Shown here in pieces: positions 1-7,383 of a stretch of 9,335 bases of DNA. The position numbers and the translations under genes are program-made. Below the pieces are notes generated by a model. The model saw only the letters and a program-made list of their open reading frames with translations. It did no database searches and was not told the DNA's origin. The stretch's first letter is position 1; each line of letters opens with the position of its first letter. Origin of the DNA: Holosporales bacterium (GTDB lineage: Bacteria > Pseudomonadota > Alphaproteobacteria > Caedimonadales > UBA9215); NCBI GenBank assembly GCA_003503995.1, contig DOCA01000105.1, positions 1 to 9,335 of the forward strand. The letters are read 5' to 3'.

Positions 1-26
1 TCAAAACTAAATCACTATAGTAATAA

Positions 27-44
27 CGCCTATTCTTATAGGCG
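27..44 (-). terminator. Candidate hairpin terminator of the lptF-lptG-lptD block
   Basis: A perfect 7-base inverted repeat (CGCCTAT / ATAGGCG) with a 4-base loop lies 39 bases past the stop codon of the last minus-strand gene. Read on the minus strand it is followed by TTATTACTATAG, which is T-rich but not a clean T-run. The stem is short with a 4 of 7 G+C content, so it may be a terminator or only a transcript-end hairpin. A second small hairpin, GCGC-GGA-GCGC at 42-52, partly overlaps it and could compete. I see no coding sequence in positions 1-83. Confidence 0.4.
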
Positions 45-83
45 CGGAGCGCAGCAACAAAGTATAAGCGTAAAATAATTAGC

Positions 84-512
84 TTAGGATTTTACAGGCT
101 GTGTAGATTGTACAGGGCGTAAAGAAAGTAAAATGGTTGCTTTTGGATCGTCAAGATTGAGATGAAATACTTCTGTTTTCCAATCAGGAAAAGCTTTGTA
201 AGGTGTCATTGTTTCACTATCTTTTTCTGAAAGCTTTAGTTTTGCGACAAGATCACCAAAGTTTCTATAGGCTTTAGAGTTTTCAAGACCAACAACACGC
301 AGCGTTGATACTTCATAGGCTTGTCCGTTTATCTTAACCATAGCTGCTTTTCGACCGCAGTGAAAAGATTCACCTTTTTTAAAAGACCAGTATTTTGAAA
401 CAGCTTTACAATTTTTTACAACTTCGGAAAGTTTAAGGGCAGAAGCAGACTGAGCCATTAATGAAAAAGTGATGGCACTTAAAGCAAGAGTTTTTGAAAA
501 TGAAAGTTTCAT
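84..512 (-). CDS. Small secreted protein of unknown function
   Basis: I do not recognise this 142-residue protein. It begins with a clear Sec signal peptide: lysines at 2 and 7, a hydrophobic stretch at about 8-20, and an Ala-Ser-Ala site at 23-25, so the mature protein would be about 117 residues in the periplasm or outside the cell. The mature part has two cysteines (35 and 52) that could form a disulfide, is otherwise polar and lysine-rich, and has no further membrane segment. The C-terminal third (about 112-133) looks beta-rich. The start is supported by a good Shine-Dalgarno (AAGGAA on the minus strand, 519-524) six bases upstream. It follows lptD on the same strand after 51 bases, so it may be co-transcribed, but no functional link to LPS transport is visible. 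It is probably a real gene, because the signal peptide and ribosome site agree. Confidence 0.75.
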   Translation of the reverse strand: MKLSFSKTLALSAITFSLMAQSASALKLSEVVKNCKAVSKYWSFKKGESFHCGRKAAMVKINGQAYEVSTLRVVGLENSKAYRNFGDLVAKLKLSEKDSETMTPYKAFPDWKTEVFHLNLDDPKATILLSLRPVQSTQPVKS

Positions 513-563
513 TGGATATTCCTTTTTTATAAAAGTGTACCCTGTGTTTTTGAAAATTTAAAC

Positions 564-2864
564 TTAATTTATAGTTTTCTTTTCTTTTCCATCATCTTCT
601 TTTCGGGCTTGTGCTTTTTGACCTAACCCAAGTTGGTCTCCGCTAATTTGAACATCTCCCAAGTTTTTAAAAGATAATCTAAACATAACGGTTACACCTG
701 GTTTGTAATCTCGGTCTATAAAGAAGGTTTTTACAATGGAACTTGTGAATTTAAAACAATCATCTTCATAGGATAGGGAGCCACCATGGGAAAGATTTCC
801 GCCCTTACTGCCCAGTTCTCGGGTGATATTTCCTGTAACGGACCAGTGCTTTGTAAATTGTGATGACGCGCCATAGCTGATTTGCTCAACGGAAATCCCT
901 GGAATGCTTAGCTTCGGAAAACGTGTGTAGGCGGCATTTAGTTTTAAGACAGGCTGACCAATGGTAATTGAAGATTCATTGCGTTTCGCGCGCAGGTTCT
1001 TTTTACTTAATAAGAGGTGATTGGCTATTTCTACCCAATCCTTATAGATATAATTTGCTCGTGCAACGTAGTCAGAGCGTTTTGAGCGTAATCCTGTTTC
1101 ATCAAGATACTTAGGGACTTTTGTTAAGCTGTGGGATTGACCAAAAAAGAGCTCGGAATTTCCAACGGCTTTTGAGTAATAGGCAAGCTTAGCACCATAA
1201 TTAATCCGTGACCACTCATCCACAATATCCAAACCCGTTAAACGATTGGGGGATAAAATGTTGGCATCACTTAGTTCAAACAGCAGAGAGTCTTCGTTTG
1301 GAATGCGCACAGCATTGCGACCATTGGTAGTGAGGACAATACCCGCAATGGGTTCAATAATAAAACGGCCTCCTTTGACAAGGCGATAAAAAGGGTATTT
1401 CACGTGCACATGAGCCTTTGGAATGAACCTTGTACGTTGTCCCGAGTAATGGCTTTGGTCACTTAGGGGCAAGTTGGTGACGCGATAAATATCTCCCCGT
1501 CCTTGAAGTCCAAAATCTGTGACGGTTCCAAGGGTGCTAATCCACTGTGCATTCCAACCAAGTGCTGATGAAAAACGTTTCATATTTTGGCCTTTACGGC
1601 GCTGTAGGTTCAAGATGCTGGCATCAAGGGAGACTGTACCATCCAAGAAGTATGGTTGAGACAAGAGATGGAGTTCTGCTGAAGGAGCTATAAAAGGGAT
1701 GCGGGAAGTGGAGTCTTGTTGTTGGAGGCTTTGATAATTGATACCTTCAATGAGTCCGTAACTGCGCCTCCAAAAGGCATCGCTATAAACGCGAGAGGTG
1801 AGAAAACTCTCTTGCCCTAAGCCAAGGAAGCGATATTTTTTAAGGTAGGTATCATCAAGAGCTCTTTTAATGTCGAAGCCCATATGCCAATTTTCCGTTA
1901 CGTTGAAGTCGGCTTTGGTTTTAATATGTCCGCGCAGTTGATTTTCAGACGTCTCATTGCCCTCTGGTCCTCGTATATAACGGCTTTTTGTTATGCTTGT
2001 TTCAAAATCCCAAAACCCTTGGCAAAAAGCTTGTCGATAAGCCAGAATAAGCAAGGGGTTTTCCCGAGTATAAACTGGCGTGATGGTGAGATCTTTACTT
2101 TCATCAATAACCCAATAATAAGGCATACTGATAATGGCTCCTAAGTTTTCAGAGCCACCGAAAAAGGGGGTTAATATGCCTGAACGACGTTTAACTGTTG
2201 GTCCAGGGTGAGAGAGGTAAGGCGTATACATTACAGGTACACCCCACATTTCAAGGGTGGAATCTGCGTGTGTGATATCTCCTGTGACTTCATCCCAAAC
2301 CATATGACGCGATTTTATTAACCATGTTGGGGACGTTGAGGGATCTTTTCGACAGACGTGACACGGGCTATAAACGACTTGGTCAAATTGATTATGGGTC
2401 CCTTCTTTTCTTTTAATTTTATTAGCTGCATAAAGAGAGTTATCGGCCATAATCCCCTGAACAGTCTCTGATAAGCCTTCTTTCAGATCGCCGCTAATTT
2501 CAAAACGATTTGTAAAGGTGATGTTTTGTTGTGCATCTACAAGGCGCACGTTTCCTATGGCAATGATTTGATCGTGGTTTTGATCATAGATCATTTCGTC
2601 TGCATAAAGAGTCATTTCGCCCCGAGAAATTTCTACATTCCCCTTGGCCCTGACAATATTATTTTTATCATCATATGAAAGGGTATCAGCAAACAAAAGA
2701 GTGCGCTGTTCTTTTGTCTGCGACTCAAGGGAAGAAACTTTGAAGTCGGGTTTTAGAAAGGCCTGATTTTCGGCTTGAAGAGTATTACAAAAAAAAGAAA
2801 AAAGTAAAACAGTTCTAACAGTAAAGGAGGTGAGTTGTTGTGTGAGGAGAGTGCTATAAATCAT
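564..2864 (-). CDS. lptD: LPS-assembly outer-membrane protein LptD
   Basis: LptD (also called OstA or Imp) is the outer-membrane barrel that, with the lipoprotein LptE, inserts lipopolysaccharide into the outer leaflet. The 766 residues are close to the E. coli length (784). A signal peptide covers about 1-31 (ending LQA). A periplasmic OstA/LptA-like jellyroll follows at about 55-200, with repeats such as YDDKNNIVRAKGNVEI and YDQNHDQIIAIGNVRL. The barrel domain begins near 210 with the family block MYTPYLSHPGPTVKRRSG. Cysteines at 168 and 171 (CxxC) and 703 (EDDCF) match the places where alphaproteobacterial LptDs carry their inter-domain disulfides; Cys281 is extra. After the last strand (about 720-738) there is a charged lysine-rich tail. 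The gene sits 15 bases after lptG with a weak purine-rich ribosome site (AGAAGA, 2873-2878), which suggests translation after lptG in the same transcript. Confidence 0.96.
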   Translation of the reverse strand: MIYSTLLTQQLTSFTVRTVLLFSFFCNTLQAENQAFLKPDFKVSSLESQTKEQRTLLFADTLSYDDKNNIVRAKGNVEISRGEMTLYADEMIYDQNHDQIIAIGNVRLVDAQQNITFTNRFEISGDLKEGLSETVQGIMADNSLYAANKIKRKEGTHNQFDQVVYSPCHVCRKDPSTSPTWLIKSRHMVWDEVTGDITHADSTLEMWGVPVMYTPYLSHPGPTVKRRSGILTPFFGGSENLGAIISMPYYWVIDESKDLTITPVYTRENPLLILAYRQAFCQGFWDFETSITKSRYIRGPEGNETSENQLRGHIKTKADFNVTENWHMGFDIKRALDDTYLKKYRFLGLGQESFLTSRVYSDAFWRRSYGLIEGINYQSLQQQDSTSRIPFIAPSAELHLLSQPYFLDGTVSLDASILNLQRRKGQNMKRFSSALGWNAQWISTLGTVTDFGLQGRGDIYRVTNLPLSDQSHYSGQRTRFIPKAHVHVKYPFYRLVKGGRFIIEPIAGIVLTTNGRNAVRIPNEDSLLFELSDANILSPNRLTGLDIVDEWSRINYGAKLAYYSKAVGNSELFFGQSHSLTKVPKYLDETGLRSKRSDYVARANYIYKDWVEIANHLLLSKKNLRAKRNESSITIGQPVLKLNAAYTRFPKLSIPGISVEQISYGASSQFTKHWSVTGNITRELGSKGGNLSHGGSLSYEDDCFKFTSSIVKTFFIDRDYKPGVTVMFRLSFKNLGDVQISGDQLGLGQKAQARKEDDGKEKKTIN

Positions 2865-2879
2865 AAAATTTTTCTTCTT

Positions 2880-3974
2880 TTATCCGTCTTCTGAATACAA
2901 AAGTTTGGTTGTCGCAAAAAAAGCAGTCACAAGGGTCGGAACCCAGGCTGCTAAAAGAGGGGGGAGGTTACCGGAACTTCCAAGGGCATAGGTTACATCT
3001 CTTAGAAAATAAAGCAAGAAAGTTACAGCAATTCCACCAACAATCAATTTCATGGTGCCACCAGACCTCATGGGGGCCATAGAGAATGTTGCGGCCAGCA
3101 ACACCATAACAGCAAGCCATAAGCAGCGAGCTAGAAGAGCATGCCATTGCATGAAATATTGGGTTGCAGACAGTCCTGATGTCTCCAAAAGCTTGCCATA
3201 AGAACGTAAATTATAAAAAGTTAGGGTTTTCGGGTCCAAAAATGACTCTTGAATGGACTGCACAGAGAGACTGGTTGCTAGGTGATACGTTTTAAATTGC
3301 TTTGGAAATCCATCTTTTTGAAGATGCCACCCATGACTAAGATTAAGGAAATTTCCTTTTAAACGTCCTTGTTTGGCGTCAAGGCGTTCAATGAAACGAT
3401 CGTCCTCATCGAAAATATAAGCATTTACATTATAAAGAGTTTGGGCTTTTTGGTCAAAGTGGGTTGCATGAAGAATCACTTGGCGCTCTTCCACAATTTC
3501 TCTTAACCAAAAACCATTCTTAGAGATGGAAAAAGGCGTGTGTTGTTGGTGAATATATTTATTTTCAAGGTTATTTGCTTTTTCTAAAAGCCTTGCAGAA
3601 AAAGAATTAAGGACCAGTAAGTCAGTGAGGCCAATGAGGAGCGCAACAGCGCCAAGGGGAGCTAGAATTTGCCAAATAGAAACGCCAGATGCTCGAATGA
3701 TAAGGAGTTCTTGTGTGCGATTGAGGCGCCAAAATGAGATAATGGCTGCAAAAAAGAGAACAAAAGGGAGAATCTCTTGAAAATAGCTAGGAAATCTGAA
3801 AAGGAAAATTTTTATAACTAAGCTAATGCCGATATCTGCTTTTCCAGATGTGCGTCTGAAAAGTTCCATGAGATCAAATAAGGAGAAGATAAACCCAACG
3901 GCGCTAGAGGTGATAATAAACCATTTCATAAAGTTTGAAATAAGGTACTTGGATAGAGAATAGGTTATTTTCAT
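2880..3974 (-). CDS. lptG: LPS export ABC transporter permease LptG
   Basis: LptG pairs with LptF and the ATPase LptB in the inner membrane to extract lipopolysaccharide and push it along the LptC-LptA bridge to LptD. The 364 residues fit the family. Membrane helices are visible at about 15-35, 55-82 and 102-122, then a periplasmic jellyroll at about 130-260, then helices at about 275-300, 308-330 and 338-357. The block RTQELLIIRASGVS (86-99) is the cytoplasmic coupling helix that docks on LptB. The segment MAPMRSGGTMKLIVGG (299-314) and the ending SEDG are typical of alphaproteobacterial LptG and separate it from its paralogue LptF. The start overlaps the lptF stop by four bases (ATGA, 3971-3974), with a Shine-Dalgarno AGAGGT (3981-3986) six bases upstream inside lptF, so the two are translationally coupled, as expected for subunits needed 1:1. 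Confidence 0.96.
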   Translation of the reverse strand: MKITYSLSKYLISNFMKWFIITSSAVGFIFSLFDLMELFRRTSGKADIGISLVIKIFLFRFPSYFQEILPFVLFFAAIISFWRLNRTQELLIIRASGVSIWQILAPLGAVALLIGLTDLLVLNSFSARLLEKANNLENKYIHQQHTPFSISKNGFWLREIVEERQVILHATHFDQKAQTLYNVNAYIFDEDDRFIERLDAKQGRLKGNFLNLSHGWHLQKDGFPKQFKTYHLATSLSVQSIQESFLDPKTLTFYNLRSYGKLLETSGLSATQYFMQWHALLARCLWLAVMVLLAATFSMAPMRSGGTMKLIVGGIAVTFLLYFLRDVTYALGSSGNLPPLLAAWVPTLVTAFFATTKLLYSEDG

Positions 3975-5092
3975 GGGGCTACCTCTAACTGATTTACTGG
4001 TGCATTAAAGGCAATCTTAGGTTTGGGAGGCCAAATTAAAAACTTGAGGCAGATAAAGATCACTAAGAAGATTAATCCATAGGCGCTTTCAATTAGGTAG
4101 TCGTATTTTCCGGTCATATTTAAGATGGAAAACAAACTCACTTCTAAAAGGAGACAAGAAAAAACGGCTAGAATGATCCGTTTGGATCTCCCTCGTCGAT
4201 TGTAATCTCCGAGCAAAAAAGCAAGGCCAGCAAGAAGAACAAAAGGAAAGAGCATTAAAGGAAGCAAAATTCGTTCATGAACCTCTACGCGAAGAAGTGT
4301 TTTATCTTTGTCAGATAACTCTTCATCGGGATGAAAGAGCTCTTCCATGGAGAGCTCATTGGCCTTTCTATGGCGAGGGCCCTTGTTTTTATTAGTTTCA
4401 ATATCAACACTATATTGCTCGAAATTCAAAATAGAGGGTTTTTGAGTTTTTGAATCAACAACTTGGCGGCTGCCACGATAAAGGATAAAACGCAGACCTT
4501 TGGGGGTTTCAACAATTTGACCAACCTCAGCGGTTATGGCGGCGACATTTTTAGCATCCCTCGCGTCATAGACAAAAACACCCTTCATATCCCCAGAACG
4601 AGTTTTGCGTTTTGTGTAAAACGTAATCCCTTCAATAGCGGTAAAGGTTGCTGGCTGGAGCCATTGCCCTGTTAAATTATGACGAATATCTTCTCGTAGG
4701 TCTTTGAATCCCGTATGAGCCAGGGGTTGGATATACAGATTAATAGCGTATAAAATAGATAAGAAAATAACAGCGGCGATAAGTGGCGCCCTCATAATTT
4801 GTAAGTTTGACAGGCCAAGAGAGCGCATAACCACCAGTTCACTATCGCTATAAAGCTTGCTAAAAATAAAAAGAATGGCAATCAGGAAGGCGATGGGTAA
4901 AATAGTGCTAACAAGGGTTGGAAGCAGAAACGTGGAAAGTTTAAAGAAGATCAAAAAGGAAATACCTTTTGTCATAACGTAGTCAATAAAGCGCAAAGAT
5001 TGCATCAACCACACGGCCATTGACAGGATAACCGTGATGAGAGTTGTTAACAAAAAGGTCTGAGAAAAAATATAGCGACCTAAGCGATTCAT
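3971..5092 (-). CDS. lptF: LPS export ABC transporter permease LptF
   Basis: LptF is the partner permease of LptG in the LptB2FG transporter that powers lipopolysaccharide export. The 373 residues have the expected plan: membrane helices at about 12-34, 47-77 and 101-121, a periplasmic jellyroll at about 130-265, then helices at about 273-295, 304-325 and 335-355. SDSELVVMRSLGLS (82-95) is the coupling helix contacting LptB; its glutamate and the MRxxG pattern are intact. ITAEVGQIVETPKG lies in the jellyroll that passes LPS to LptC. A lysine- and glutamate-rich loop at about 233-265 precedes the fourth helix. The ATG is supported by AGGAA (minus strand, 5098-5102) five bases upstream. It is the first gene of the minus-strand block and faces away from surA, with a candidate promoter about 45 bases upstream. 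Confidence 0.96.
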   Translation of the reverse strand: MNRLGRYIFSQTFLLTTLITVILSMAVWLMQSLRFIDYVMTKGISFLIFFKLSTFLLPTLVSTILPIAFLIAILFIFSKLYSDSELVVMRSLGLSNLQIMRAPLIAAVIFLSILYAINLYIQPLAHTGFKDLREDIRHNLTGQWLQPATFTAIEGITFYTKRKTRSGDMKGVFVYDARDAKNVAAITAEVGQIVETPKGLRFILYRGSRQVVDSKTQKPSILNFEQYSVDIETNKNKGPRHRKANELSMEELFHPDEELSDKDKTLLRVEVHERILLPLMLFPFVLLAGLAFLLGDYNRRGRSKRIILAVFSCLLLEVSLFSILNMTGKYDYLIESAYGLIFLVIFICLKFLIWPPKPKIAFNAPVNQLEVAP

Positions 5093-5136
5093 TTATGTTC
5101 CTAGTACTTTTAAATTTTAGTTTGAGGGTTGGATGT

Positions 5137-5142
5137 ATTATA
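5137..5142 (-). promoter_or_regulatory. Candidate -10 box of the lptF promoter
   Basis: A perfect TATAAT lies on the minus strand 44 bases before the lptF start, which would leave a 5' leader of roughly 38 bases. No good -35 hexamer is visible: the position 17 bases upstream reads ATAAAA. The 10-base palindrome AAATGCATTT (5153-5162) falls in the spacer and -35 zone, where a bound regulator could act. Position and orientation are right, but AT-rich intergenic DNA gives chance matches. Confidence 0.4.
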
Positions 5143-5199
5143 TTAACGCCTTAAATGCATTTTATCCTACCCTCTTGTGGGTTTTTCTTGTAAAACACA

Positions 5200-5205
5200 T
5201 ATAAT
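5200..5205 (+). promoter_or_regulatory. Candidate -10 box of the surA promoter
   Basis: A perfect TATAAT lies 71 bases before the chosen surA start, predicting a leader of about 65 bases. The best -35 candidate is TTGTGG (5175-5180) with a long 19-base spacer, so the match is only moderate. It is the mirror of the TATAAT on the other strand at 5137-5142, 57 bases away, as expected for a divergent promoter pair. Confidence 0.45.
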
Positions 5206-5261
5206 ACATATTTGTTTGTAACCTTAAAAGGGTGCACAGCTCAAGTGAAACTTTGGTAAAA

Positions 5262-5266
5262 AAGGA
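5262..5266 (+). promoter_or_regulatory. surA ribosome binding site
   Basis: AAGGA lies ten bases before the ATG at 5277. It fixes the surA start there rather than at the in-frame GTG at 5232, which has no comparable site and would place 15 polar residues ahead of the signal peptide. Confidence 0.7.
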
Positions 5267-5276
5267 CCTTAATTTT

Positions 5277-6533
5277 ATGAGAAAATGGATTCTCTCTTTC
5301 GTTACAGCCGTTGTTTTAGGATCAGTTCTCAGTATAGTGACGCCAGCTCATGGCGCAACTATTGCTGCAACCGTTAACAATAAAGCAATTTCTAGCCAAG
5401 ATCTTAATAATCGTATTAAACTTGCTATTATTTCATCGGGCATGCCTGATAATGCTCAAACACGTCAGCAGCTCCGCGAGCAAATTCTTAATATGATGAT
5501 TAACGAGCAAATTCAATTACAGCTTGGTGCAGAATATAAAATTAAGATTGATGAAGCGACGCTTATGGCTTCTATTAGAGATATTGAACACCAAAATAAT
5601 ATGCCTGAAGGTGGCCTCAAAAAAATGCTGTCTACACAAGGCATCCCTTTTGTGCTTATGAAACAACATTTAGAAGCTTCTATTATTTGGCGTGAATACG
5701 TCAGAGAACGTTATCGTCATTTGGTTCAAGTTAGTGATACGGACGTTGATCATGCGTTGCGTGAATTGACATCTGCTAACAAAGAAACGCGCTATCATCT
5801 TGCTGAGATTGTATTATATTTTGATGATAAGCAAGGCGTGAACAGTGTAAAGGCACAAGCTAACCGAATTGTAGGACAACTTAATCAGGGCGCAAAGTTC
5901 TCTATGCTTGCAGGACAGTTTTCCAATGCACCAAGTGCAGCTCGTGGGGGAGATATTGGTTGGATCCCAGAATCAAAGCTTGATGATAACGCGTTGCCTT
6001 ATTTAAAAGCCCTTGAACCTGGTCAAATTTCTGCCCCCATTCAGACAGGCAAAGGATTTCGTATTTATTTTGTAAGAGATAAATTAAGTGCAGGGCAATT
6101 TGCAAAGCCCGTAACGACGGTAACTTTTAAGCAAGTTTTCATTGAAACGCCAAAGGATGCATTCACCTTTGAAATTGAAGAGAGTATCAAGCAAACAGCA
6201 ACCCTTGCGCGCCAAATCAAAAGTTGCCGCAGTGTTGATAAAATGACGAAGCGCAAAAAAGCAAAAGTGCAACATGTGAAAGATGTACCAGTGCAAAACT
6301 TACCACCAGAGCTAAAAAAACTTTTAATGGATACCAAAATAGATCATGCAACGAAACCTGTTTATACAGGGAATGGTGCCATGTTCTTTGTGATCTGTGA
6401 GAGGAAAACAACAAACCCCAAAGAGCCTGCAAAAGAAGATGTAAGGACACAATTGGTGGATCGTAAGTTGCAAAACGTTGCCGAGCAGGAGCTTCGCACA
6501 CGCAGGGGCGGAGCCCATATTGATATCCGATAA
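5277..6533 (+). CDS. surA: Periplasmic chaperone / peptidyl-prolyl isomerase SurA
   Basis: SurA binds unfolded outer-membrane proteins in the periplasm and delivers them to the BAM complex; LptD is a known client in E. coli. From the ATG at 5277 the protein has 418 residues (E. coli 428). A signal peptide covers 1-26 (MRKWIL, hydrophobic core, PAHG), and the mature protein begins ATIAATVNNKAIS, the family N-terminus. Residues about 30-165 form the helical SurA_N chaperone core. A parvulin domain follows at about 170-270, with GGDIGWI (224-230) and the ALEPGQIS / GFRIYFVRDK blocks. Residues about 280-380 occupy the second parvulin position but lack the GGDLGW signature, so only one isomerase domain is evident. 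The C-terminal helix (about 385-408) completes the chaperone core. It leads the surA-rsmA-rsmD block. An upstream GTG at 5232 is possible but unlikely. Confidence 0.93.
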   Translation: MRKWILSFVTAVVLGSVLSIVTPAHGATIAATVNNKAISSQDLNNRIKLAIISSGMPDNAQTRQQLREQILNMMINEQIQLQLGAEYKIKIDEATLMASIRDIEHQNNMPEGGLKKMLSTQGIPFVLMKQHLEASIIWREYVRERYRHLVQVSDTDVDHALRELTSANKETRYHLAEIVLYFDDKQGVNSVKAQANRIVGQLNQGAKFSMLAGQFSNAPSAARGGDIGWIPESKLDDNALPYLKALEPGQISAPIQTGKGFRIYFVRDKLSAGQFAKPVTTVTFKQVFIETPKDAFTFEIEESIKQTATLARQIKSCRSVDKMTKRKKAKVQHVKDVPVQNLPPELKKLLMDTKIDHATKPVYTGNGAMFFVICERKTTNPKEPAKEDVRTQLVDRKLQNVAEQELRTRRGGAHIDIR

Positions 6534-6546
6534 GGCAAACACAATA

Positions 6547-7383
6547 ATGTTGCATGATCTTCCGAGTATCTCGGAAATCATTGCCTCATTTGACCTTGCA
6601 GCTAAAAAATCCTTGGGTCAAAATTTTATTTTAGATCTCAATATTACGGAAAAAATTGCTCGACAAGGTCTCCCCTACAGAGACGATGAGACCCTTGTCG
6701 AAGTTGGTCCAGGTCCAGGTGCATTAACCAGAGGTATTCTTTTAAATGGGGCACAAGAACTCATAGCCCTTGAAAAAGATCAGCGCTGCTTACTGGCCCT
6801 TGAATCTCTTCAAGTAGCCTCTAAAGGACGACTTCGTGTGCAGGAAGCTGATGCTCTACAAATCAATTTTTCTGAGATATCTTTAAAGCCTTTAAAAATT
6901 ATTGCTAACCTTCCTTATAATATTTCAACTCAACTTCTCATAAAATGGATTGAGGGTGTGGCGCATATTAGTGGCCTTGTGCTGATGTTTCAAAAGGAAG
7001 TCGCTTTGCGCTTGGTAGCAAGTCCCCGCTCAAAAGCCTATGGACGTTTGAGTATTTTAACTCAGCTTCGTTTTCAAACGCACATCGCTTTTGATCTTCC
7101 GCCAAGCGCTTTTAAACCAGCACCAAAGGTAACGTCTTCCATTGTGGTTTTCAAGCCGCGCGCTTCTCATCCAACGGGTGATCTATGGGAGGCCATTAAA
7201 ACTGTTACTCAAAGCGCTTTTGCACAGCGTCGTAAGATGCTCCGCAAAACCTTACAATCTCTTTTCTCAGAACCTGAAGCAACGTTAGCAGCTCTCAATT
7301 TGTCACCAACGGCGCGGGCAGAAGAGCTTTCTCCTGATGATTTTATAGCCTTAAGCCAAGCTTACCTTCAGGAAGCCCAATGA
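6547..7383 (+). CDS. rsmA: 16S rRNA (adenine1518/1519-N6)-dimethyltransferase RsmA (KsgA)
   Basis: RsmA uses four S-adenosylmethionine to dimethylate two adjacent adenines near the 3' end of 16S rRNA, a late check on small-subunit assembly. From the ATG at 6547 it has 278 residues, normal for the family. The signature KKSLGQNFILD is at 20-30, the SAM-binding motif EVGPGPGALT at 52-61, an acidic motif LEKD at 75-78, the catalytic motif NLPYNIS at 121-127, FKPAPKVTSS at 189-198 and the C-terminal QRRKMLRKTL at 228-237. All expected catalytic residues are present. The frame stays open upstream to a TTG at 6478, but that would overlap surA by 56 bases and add 23 unconserved residues, so I reject it. 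AAGG at 6532-6535, overlapping the surA stop, is a usable ribosome site. The gap to surA is 13 bases; pdxA, which usually lies here, is absent. Confidence 0.95.
   Translation: MLHDLPSISEIIASFDLAAKKSLGQNFILDLNITEKIARQGLPYRDDETLVEVGPGPGALTRGILLNGAQELIALEKDQRCLLALESLQVASKGRLRVQEADALQINFSEISLKPLKIIANLPYNISTQLLIKWIEGVAHISGLVLMFQKEVALRLVASPRSKAYGRLSILTQLRFQTHIAFDLPPSAFKPAPKVTSSIVVFKPRASHPTGDLWEAIKTVTQSAFAQRRKMLRKTLQSLFSEPEATLAALNLSPTARAEELSPDDFIALSQAYLQEAQ

Noticed and set aside
1884..2144. Plus-strand 86-residue ORF inside lptD
   Set aside because: It lies antisense to the well-conserved barrel of lptD and has no ribosome site or recognisable motif.
5169..5186. ACCC-N6-GGGT followed by five T bases as a terminator
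   Set aside because: A 4-base stem is too short to terminate, and it sits in a divergent promoter region where no plus-strand transcript needs to end.
5232..5276. In-frame GTG start giving surA 15 extra residues
   Set aside because: It has no clear ribosome site and would put polar residues before the signal peptide; the ATG at 5277 has AAGGA ten bases upstream.
6478..6546. TTG start extending rsmA upstream over the end of surA
   Set aside because: The extra 23 residues match nothing in RsmA, and the overlap with surA would be 56 bases; the ATG at 6547 gives normal family length.
6065..6581. Several minus-strand ORFs opposite surA and the rsmA start
   Set aside because: They overlap one another in different frames, are antisense to conserved coding sequence, and show no family features.
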